This document shows, piece after piece, positions 59,101-64,000 of a stretch of DNA of 64,000 nt. This DNA comes from Aphelenchoides besseyi (taxonomy: Eukaryota; Nematoda; Chromadorea; Rhabditida; Aphelenchoididae), in the NCBI GenBank assembly GCA_024699855.1, contig JAMPIQ010000003.1:744001-808000 (forward strand). Reading direction: 5' to 3'. Position numbers and translations under genes: made by a program. The notes under the pieces are model-generated. The model worked only from the letters and a program-made list of their open reading frames with translations. It did no database searches and was not told where the DNA came from. Within the stretch, counting starts at the first letter, position 1. The number at the start of each line of letters is the position of its first letter.

Positions 59101-59723
59101 ACGAGCATTAAAATTGAATTTGCTTACAGGACTCGATCTTCAGCCGGATCAGACATCTTAGGTTTCGCTGCGTTTTTCTTTTTCTTTGGACTTGAATTTG
59201 ACTGTTGAGCCAAAAACGCATCGCTCTCGTCGGACGAAAGAGTTTGTAATCGACGTCGTTTGGTCGCCGGACGATTGCTTCGTGTGTTTCTCGTCTTTAT
59301 TTTGTTCTTCAGATGTTCGGCTCGAAGATCGTTCATTTCATCGAGTGTTAACACTATCTTCCCAACAACGGCATCGCAAATCATTCTCGACTGAAAATTA
59401 ACATAAGAAACTGAATAAAATTTCAACGTACACTCGGATTAGTTCTAAGTCCGTAAACTATCGCAAAGAGTCCTCGGCGATTCCAACATTCCGGGTTGTT
59501 TTTTGCTTTATTCTTTTGAAAAACAATATCGCGAGCTGAATCTTCTGTACAAACCTGACGACCTTGAAATTTTGGACGTGCTGACCAGTCGTTGTAGAAG
59601 CTAAAAAAACGAGATAAAGAACACCGGAAAGCGCAAAAATTACGCTATTCTTTCGACCATGTGGCCTTCGTCATCCACCGCTTCACCGAAGCTGCTCGAT
59701 GACGACTCGCGAAAGTCGTCCAT
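53138..59723 (-). CDS. Uncharacterised nuclear-type protein gene, split by an intronic retrotransposon
   Basis: The start at 59723 (M-D-D-F-R-E-S-S-S-S-S). Exons about 59723-59650, 59600-59560, 59555-59430, 59400-59130, 59085-58918 and 58870-58505 join well. A ~45-residue unit occurs twice (F-Y-N-D-W-S-A-R-P-K ... W-N-R-R-G-L-F-A-I-V-Y-G, and LCKRWANLPEYRDRPKWT ... Y-S-I-V-Y-G-V-P-P-Y). A Lys/Arg-rich, NLS-like segment and an acidic coiled coil (E-E-T-S-E-E-E-K-D-E-K) follow. The exon ending at 58505 has a good donor; its intron holds the whole gypsy element, and the acceptor lies at 53771. Downstream exons (53770-53138) continue in coding-like sequence, but with two apparent frame breaks (near 53742 and 53528). 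No family is recognised. Confidence 0.55.
53803..53945 (+). repeat. 5' LTR
   Basis: 143 bp with TGTTG/CAACA ends and an internal AATAAA (near 53915), suitable as poly(A) signal in the 3' copy. It matches the 3' LTR at every position I compared. Confidence 0.96.
53948..53965 (+). other. Putative primer-binding site
   Basis: TTGGCGCAGTCGAC begins 2 nt after the LTR. TGGCGC... is the usual form of a tRNA 3'-end complement; I cannot name the tRNA. Confidence 0.55.
54027..58217 (+). CDS. Gag-Pol polyprotein of the gypsy element, intact
   Basis: One open frame of 1,396 codons with no Gag/Pol frameshift. Order: a Gag-like helical region (residues about 1-330); two CCHC-type knuckles (C-G-K-C-G-R-V-H-E-K-K-N-C, with only three residues before His, and the canonical C-N-Q-C-G-K-T-G-H-W-A-A-K-C) at about 353-390; an aspartic protease (E-L-D-S-G-A) near 428; reverse transcriptase with Y-L-D-D-I-L-V near 710; RNase H beginning A-A-D-A-S-P-T-G-M-G near 850; integrase with an H-x-x-x-H, C-x-x-C zinc region (H-P-G-I-R-H ... 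C-S-A-C), then D-F-A-G-P and S-D-N-G-T-Q-F-A-S catalytic Asp motifs and N-G-R-A-E-R. No chromodomain or envelope gene is present. All key residues look intact, so it may be active. Confidence 0.96.
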   Translation: MESVIKTCKIQISRSSNTIREAIKQIDALEKESLTADGRKKLIKLEAILRNSIANITKYEEKWSLAGGDDMDDYTANTNDYIQAVLEGQVAMDDVQAMLEPKRTTTTTATTGGITSSVTSMLAEARNLLPTFKYVKEGEQDFDDYLLRFKAVVETTTLTTSQQRTLLLSVLGDSELTRLRDSLMPNAPELCTLDILTAKLKVLFSNRKTLFQKRLDFLSARHAAGESIDELADRVNKLFAQANWGAMSSEQIKSLILVNSLKAAGDEPFTSAVLREIESKEGDTTLDGLRVICRGVENHARNCQRMKMEDPTSFIKQVNDSEEQIAKFEYKKTTKKRQPKKNSPTPEEPPSTGKECGKCGRVHEKKNCPAFKSTCNQCGKTGHWAAKCRTKALNTINISQMLVNVPKTQPVKRTVLINGIEMEFELDSGARVCAIGLRQLKELGNPKLQASKVNVRGADGKPMQVQGSFQATIDWRGVKGQSEVLVLNMENQALLSLDIITALGMCEFHDEPKLNQMVETAKLPFMNQKFSKLFAEGLGRCKTLTAKLHIDPNCKPTHLSRRPLALAIEPLVEKEIERLVEMKILKQVDRSIWATPIVVAKKPQGKIRICADYSTGLNRALETDKYPLPNIEEVFAKLAGCNTFSQLDLSDAYHQVELDEESRSLTTITTHRGLFEYQRLNFGLKTAPAIFQRIMDQILAGLPGVIVYLDDILVCGRTAQEHDERLNQVLEKLQLTGFRLQLPKCKFNAKTVTYLGAIVDEHGIRPDPAKLEAIRKPETEGEVRAFLGFVNYYGKFIKNLHIHKQPLEELTHQRTEFKWTKRHDQAFEKLKEVLLTDFSLAHYNPNKTLIVAADASPTGMGGTLMQRDENGTVETVFHMSKSFTDAERKYSQIEREALSLVLAVERFRKFVYGRQFYLQTDHRPLLALFRTDQTKGLDARTSSRLSRWALRLLGFDFKIEYVNTKEFGYVDALSRLIDEKREHADPQLEEVIGNLRVEELELSTLGEEIQESMGVGSNSEKFKKSISSDPAFHKLLNRVQNEWTDDDKNDELIGKFYSLRNELYAVDGLIMFRDRFVVPPNLRTEILEKIHDGHPGIRHSKQRARATVFWPGIDNDIEQMVRNCSACAEVAVAPRKAPLSPWPETQEPWDRIHIDFAGPIDGNFILVVVDASTNWIWTQKMKTITAQRTTEVLEKLFYLTGPPKTLISDNGTQFASDYFHKFCKSLGIVHLFSPPYHPQSNGRAERAVARVKTAILKEGRGLGALGLITYQLNVNPSDTNDGTSAANAFYKRKVRTPLEMLLPNRQTTKSTAKSAKQTANFNRHHGARLRNFTIGSSVLVDLNPKRRVTGQILRFNGTRSITIQTQNGPVTRHMNHVHLRPKEPESSESRPTDKLG
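58336..58350 (+). other. Polypurine tract
   Basis: AAAGAAAGGGAGGGA lies directly before the 3' LTR, as needed for plus-strand priming. Confidence 0.9.
58351..58493 (+). repeat. 3' LTR
   Basis: 143 bp, identical to the 5' LTR by eye, followed by the GACAA duplication. Confidence 0.96.
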
Positions 59724-60173
59724 TGATCAAAACTTGAAAATTGAAACTTCGGACCTGACAAGAAAGTTGGTGATGCAGATGCAGAATACCAACTGCTCCG
59801 CACATCGTTGTGTCACGACTAACTCAGCAACCCTGTAAATTATATTGTTTTATTCGTGTTGATTGGGTTAAATTCCTCATCTCTGCAAACTTATTTGGTT
59901 AACTTTTAAGTTCTTTTTTACTATTAAGTTGTACGATTCTTTTTACACGTGTATTCCTTGTCTTTCAATAATTTTTAATATAGTTTTTCCATGTTTCGTG
60001 ATTGGAGACGAAAAGATAACGTTTTTCGATTTCAGATTCAAGTAATCGAGCCGGACATCAGGCGCCATGCAACGTGCTCAAGAATCGCCGAAGTAAGAAC
60101 TCCGACAACTCGCCCTCTCCGGGCACTATGACCTCCGAATACTCGCACGACGGTCAATCAAACCGCCAACATT
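59659..60173 (+). CDS. Possible small gene divergent from and overlapping the split nuclear-protein gene
   Basis: An ATG at 59659 opens a frame (M-W-P-S-S-S-T-A-S-P-K-L-L-D-D-D) running to a donor at about 59837. A second coding-like block (60045-60173) reads N-R-A-G-H-Q-A-P-C-N-V-L-K-N-R-R-S-K-N and ends in a stop before polyadenylation-like sequence. The obvious splice pair does not keep the frame, so the join is unresolved. Its first exon would overlap the first exon of the reverse-strand gene by about 65 bp. Confidence 0.3.
59838..60044. other. AT-rich, intron-like
   Basis: Starts GTAAATT and ends TTTCAG; no open frame of note. Confidence 0.4.
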
Positions 60174-60353
60174 GATCCCCTTATTAAAGTCAATAACGAA
60201 AGTTGAAAGTAATCAAAATGGATCTTGAAATGATAGTCAATCATTTTGTTAATATATAATTTTCAGAACATCGTCTTAGTTTTTCTAAAGGTGTTTTTCG
60301 TTTGTCATCCACTTTTATTCGACTAATAAAACTTTACATTTAACATAAAACAA

Positions 60354-61035
60354 TCAACCGTCGAGTCGTCTTTTTCGTTTTGACTTCAGAGTTCGTTCCC
60401 GTAGTTGACGTTGAAACGCCAAACGCTGCCACTCCTTGGCTTCTAAGCGACCAGATCGACGCATTTCACCGACAATTCTTTGCATGTGAAAACTGCGAAA
60501 CTTCTCGTTGTGAGGCTGTAAACTGAAGTTGAGTTGAAAGCGAAAGAAAAAACCTTTAATATGCGTTCAACGTTGTACGGCACACGAACCAATTGATCAA
60601 ACAAAATTCCGCTGCAAACTTTGTAGATTTTCGGGAACACGTAATGTCGTATTTCGTAGTTTTGACGATCGAAGTCGGTGATGTAGGACTCTCTACTTGA
60701 GTTTCGATAGATGACAAACAACTCAATCGGCACTTCATTTAACACTGCAGACCATTTCATTGAGTCTTTGAAGGCACCCAACTGACGACGATTTTTGAAT
60801 TTTTGTTCCAACTTTCCAATGAAAATTGGTTTGAATTCTCGTCGAATGATTCCGATTTGAACGGTTCGAGCAGCTGGAGACGATTGAAGCGCAGTTTCAC
60901 GGTGCCATTCATCCCGTCAACGAGCGCTCGACAACAACCCGACGTCTGAATCCACCGTTCGTTTTTCCTCATGGTTCTTATTGTCACCACCATAGAAATA
61001 GGACATAAAATACAAACACACATACGTTTAGTCAT
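60354..61035 (-). CDS. Unrecognised basic protein, start uncertain
   Basis: A well-formed reverse frame, about 60935 to 60555, reads R-R-E-F-K-P-I-F-I-G-K-L-E-Q-K-F then IELFVIYRNSSRESYITDFD and Y-V-F-P-K-I-Y-K-V-C-S-G-I-L. A short intron leads to a very basic end (RSGRLEAKEWQRL ... K-S-K-R-K-R-R-L-D-G) and the stop at 60354. Reverse AATAAA is just downstream. At the 5' side another frame (from M-T-K-R-M-C-V at about 61035, hydrophobic) overlaps but does not connect by a visible splice. The Lys/Arg tail suggests nuclear or ribosome-associated function, by composition only. Confidence 0.45.
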
Positions 61036-61167
61036 CGGGAATTGAAATCGACAACGAAACCGAACAATCGCAATTCTCTTTTTTTTCGCCCAATGCGCCG
61101 TCTGTTATCTTCTTTCTTCATAAACTCTTTTCTTTATATTCAAATTTTCTTAAACAAAGCTAAACCC

Positions 61168-61204
61168 AAGTAGCTTCCCGCCGCTCCGCGGCGGGGAGCT
61201 GCTT
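61168..61204. other. GC-rich 17-bp hairpin
   Basis: Left arm 61168-61184 pairs with right arm 61188-61204 over 17 bp (two G-T wobbles), with a 3-nt TCC loop. The arms contain CCCGCCGC / GCGGCGGGG in otherwise AT-rich DNA. Confidence 0.8.
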
Positions 61205-61325
61205 GTCAGAACAAGAAGTCAAAAACAAATCGAAAACAACTACTCTCGATCTTCAATGCCATCACAATGAAATCGAAGGCCACGAATACGAGACGTTGAA
61301 TACAAGTGAAGGCTACAAAAGAGGA

Positions 61326-62819
61326 TACAGTATTGGACAAAAGTTTGGAAGACACCTGTATCTCGCGAATGGCTGAAGGAAACAGGTCGGTTTATGTACA
61401 TTGAACGTCTTAGACAAAGAGTATTTGAATGAACAATAAAAAAGCTGGCCGTGACGTCCAACTCTGGAAAAGTTGGCCCAACTCGAAAATCGGGTGGACA
61501 AAAGGTTGGAAGACACTCGGTTTATGGGGTTTTTGTGTGCTTAGTAATGATAGCGTGGTTTCTTCAACTTTTTAATTTTGTCGTTTAATATTCTTTCAGA
61601 CAAGAAAAAAGAAATTAAGGAGCAGTACGCGATTTTACGAAGTATTAGAGGAACGGCGAAGCAATGTGAAGTTTGGAAGTCGAGTGTTGAGCGCGTACTC
61701 AAAAATTCGAGCAGAAAGACAGGCAAGACTCTCGGTCGTCCAAAGAAAGTGAATTCGCGCTTTCGTCGTCGTATTAAACGCCATGTAGTCAACGAACTTC
61801 AAGGCAGTAGCCGCCTTACCTCGCGTTCAATCCAGGATAACTTGGAAATGGAGGTCGATAGACGAACGATTCGCCAATGGCTGAATTGCGACGAAGTCTT
61901 CTACGAGTTTGTTAAGAAGCGGCTTCCTCTCACGGGCACACGCCGCTTAAACCGTCTCAACTTTGCACGACGTCACTTGATCGCTGGGACCGACTTTACA
62001 ACATGGGTTTTCAGCGACGAAAAGCGCTTTTGTCTGGAAGGGCCGGACAGTGCAGGTTCGTATGGAACCGAAAACGTTCATTTGAAGCGATACAAGCGAC
62101 AAATGGGCGGTGGATCAATCATGATCCTCGGTGCCATCTGTTCAACCGCAAAACTGCTGATCAACGTAAATTCTTCGTCTATCTCTTCAACATTTGATGG
62201 CAATTTTATCCGTTATAGGTCTGCAACAATCACTACAAGGCAGTCGACTACTTTTCGGATCTCAATTTGAAGTTCTTACTGTGGATCCGAAAGCAAATGA
62301 GACGCCGGTCCTGGGCGTGGCAACAAGACCTGACACTAATTCACACGGCGAAGGCCAGCACTGACTTCTTACTCGACCAGGAAGTAGCTACGAGCGATTG
62401 ACCATCGCGTGGCCCAGATCTGAATCCGATGGAGAACGTTTGGAAGCTGATGGAAGACGAAATATACAAGAATGGCCAATTTCGCACAAAGCCCGAACCT
62501 CTAACCGCAATCCATTGCGCCGCCCCGAAGTTTAAGGCTCAGACGATTGAGACCCTGTTCTCCTGTATGAATAAACGTCTTGTGGACGTGGTCGAAAAGC
62601 GAGGCGCGCAGATATCTCAACAAAACAAAGTGTCTTCCAAACTTTTGTCCACCCCCATTTTCAATTTTTGTTAATTTTTTTTATTGCTTAAATTTTTTCA
62701 ACTTTTTTATGTTCATTCAAATGCTCTTCGAATAAAAACTCTAATGTACAAAAACCGACCTGTTCCCTTCAGCCATTCGCGAGATACAGGTGTCTTCCAA
62801 ACTTTTGTCCAGTACTGTA
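61326..62819 (+). mobile_element. Tc1-like transposon, copy 2 (forward orientation)
   Basis: Same element as at 36-37.5 kb in opposite orientation, 1,494 bp, with TA at both ends (61326-61327, 62818-62819). Its left end has one change (CAGTATTGG). The same long inverted repeats and inner direct repeats are present. Confidence 0.95.
61578..62673 (+). pseudogene. Tc1-family transposase, copy 2, with in-frame TGA
   Basis: Near-identical to copy 1. The N-terminal GRPK region, F-S-D-E-K (first Asp), an intron at about 62166-62218, W-Q-Q-D (second Asp) and N-P-M-E-N-V-W (Glu) are all present. The TGA at 62399-62401 stands where a conserved Trp is expected, exactly as in copy 1. Unlike copy 1, the C-terminal frame is unbroken (V-E-K-R-G-A-Q-I-S-Q). 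No clear ATG at the beginning. Confidence 0.85.
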
Positions 62820-62951
62820 ATTCAAAACCATCGATTTTTTGTCCGCCATCCGACTATTGGTAAAAATCGATTAAACGACCACTTCAGATCGTTGATTTCT
62901 GTTCTTCACTAGTCAGTTTATTGAATAAGTCGAATAGCGAGTAGTCTTCAG
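62820..62951. other. Flank between Tc1 copy 2 and the kinase relic
   Basis: No exon encoding a kinase N-lobe or HRD loop is found here, which supports truncation of the next gene. Confidence 0.5.
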
Positions 62952-63665
62952 ATTACTGGCGAGACCGATTCAATGAGTTCGTATCAAGTCACTCGCTATT
63001 ACCGACCACCAGAACTTTTGCTCGGTTCTCACAAATACAATGCAGCTATTGGTAGGATTCTCAATTAAATGAATACCACAGATCGACTGTTTTCAGATAT
63101 CTGGTCGGCAGGATGTGTGTTCCTTGAAATGCTCCGCGGACGCACTTTTTTGCCGGGAACTTCAACTGAAAACCAACTCGAGAAGATCGTCGACTGTTTT
63201 GGACTTCCGACCGCCGAACAAGTTCGCTCGATGTACGCACGTTGTCCACGTTTGCTGCAAAAAGTATCCGTGGCCTATGCCGTAAGTATTTGAGTTGCTA
63301 TGATCAGTAATTTTGGAGTTTCAGGCTCAAAACTACGAATCTCGTGGTGGCAACAGTTTGACCCGCTTGTTACCCGATGCTCCACCACAAGCCATCCAAT
63401 TGCTCGAAAAGATCTTCGACTACAATCCACGCAGTCGTTTGTGTGGACCTTGACTTCTAGGATCTTCGTTCTTCGACGAGATCTTCGGCTCCAACAATCA
63501 ACGCAAGAGCAAACCGTTGGATCTTTTGACTCGTGTTGTAAGTTTTTATTTCTCAGTCTTGTTTCATGCTTGTTCCAGGATTTAGCTCGTGCTGTTGCTG
63601 GTGACTTGAGTCGTGAATCATTGAAATCGCACACGGGTGCAGGAAGTGGCGAAGTACCACGCTGA
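62952..63665 (+). pseudogene. GSK3-like protein kinase, 5'-truncated with in-frame stop
   Basis: The first exon (62952 after TTCAG) encodes the end of an activation segment, Y-Q-V-T-R-Y-Y-R-P-P-E-L-L-L-G, then D-I-W-S-A-G-C-V-F-L-E-M-L, L-P-G-T-S...L-E-K-I (GSK3/CMGC C-lobe) and N-P-R-S-R-L, with three short introns. A TGA then interrupts before L-L-G-S-S-F-F-D-E-I (about 63452), and the C-terminus continues open to 63665. ATP-binding and catalytic loops are absent; Tc1 copy 2 lies 130 bp upstream. It resembles the GSK3 branch more than MAP kinases. It could make a short C-lobe protein, but is more likely a pseudogene. Confidence 0.75.
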
Positions 63666-63729
63666 TTTTACTGATTTCCAACAATAAACATTTCACAATT
63701 CATTCGCCAATATTTTTACTATTCGAATA
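63666..63729. other. 3' flank of the kinase relic
   Basis: Contains AATAAA at about 63684. Confidence 0.5.
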
Positions 63730-64000
63730 TATTGGGTTGTTACTAAAGTTTTGTCCGATTGCGTCATGAGTGACCTAAATTAGGAATGAAAGAAATTGAC
63801 CGTTCGGTTGGAAGTGTGTGAACGAAGTTCGGTTGTTCAGCTGCCTACTGTCCTAAGTATGGTTTTCGTTGTAGATTAGAATTCATTTATTAAAATTAAC
63901 ACAAATCATCAAAAATACTCGCCATTTGAGTTGATAGTTCGGCGCCACCGTCCGGGCAATTGGGTGATTCCGCGCGTGTAGAAGGATCGATGACGGGAGG
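63730..64000. mobile_element. Possible left end of a mariner-like element running off the window
   Basis: TATTGGGTTGTTACTAAAGT resembles mariner terminal repeats (T-[A/T]-GG-T-TG-...-AAAGT), with TA at its edge. No transposase frame is visible in the remaining 270 bp, and the other end is outside the window. Confidence 0.35.

Noticed and set aside
50631..62401. Reassigned genetic code (TGA = Trp) because three transposase Trp positions read TGA
   Set aside because: Normal genes here use TGG for Trp and end at TGA (sds22, pseudokinase). The mariner copy is otherwise badly broken, and the two Tc1 stops are copies of one event.
62952..63665. Functional MAP kinase
   Set aside because: The N-lobe, HRD and DFG are missing, there is an in-frame stop, and the pattern after the activation loop is closer to GSK3.
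63730..64000. Full mariner element
   Set aside because: Only one possible end is inside the window and no transposase is visible; kept as a low-confidence feature only.

Overview
The window looks like nuclear DNA from a nematode, though I cannot name the species. Genes are split by very short introns (mostly about 36-55 nt, GT...TTTCAG or GT...TTTTAG) and many end at AATAAA. The gene families are typical of nematodes: serpentine 7TM receptors, a divergent nuclear receptor, tau-tubulin-kinase/CK1-like kinases, ShKT domains, an M13 peptidase homologue, aspartic-protease homologues and many small secreted proteins. Conserved eukaryotic genes are sds22 (PP1 regulatory subunit 7), Elongin-B and a Jun-type bZIP. 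Exon joins below were read by eye; outer coordinates are start-to-stop spans of spliced genes.

Layout. 0-10.7 kb: a secreted Tyr/Gln/Asn-rich protein, a long reverse-strand gene with two tandem haem-peroxidase domains, sds22, and a TTBK-like pseudokinase. 11-21.4 kb: secreted and unrecognised genes, four 7TM receptors (two forward, two reverse), a Gly/Met-rich secreted peptide and a tRNA-Thr. 22-34 kb: a protein with a transposase-type helix-turn-helix, Elongin-B, small secreted proteins, a giant ShKT/low-complexity/M13 gene and a Jun-like gene. 33.6-37.5 kb: mobile and virus-like debris, a second tRNA-Thr, a 614-bp terminal-inverted-repeat element and a Tc1-like transposon. 38-49 kb: a prepropeptide-like ORF, a nuclear receptor, two aspartic-protease homologues around an intact TTBK-like kinase, and bZIP-like sequences. 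50-64 kb: a broken mariner-like element; a Cys-rich protein; a nuclear-protein gene with a complete Ty3/gypsy retrotransposon (identical LTRs) in one of its introns; a second Tc1-like copy; a 5'-truncated GSK3-like kinase relic; and the start of a mariner-like element at the right edge.

The most striking theme is loss of catalytic residues in otherwise well-formed genes. The first peroxidase domain lacks its haem and distal residues, one TTBK-like kinase lacks its G-loop and HRD motif, the M13 homologue lacks HExxH, and both aspartic-protease homologues have lost the first catalytic Asp (DTG to ESG, and DTG to HTG). An intact partner or relative (peroxidase domain 2, the 44.6-kb kinase) lies in the same window for two of the five.
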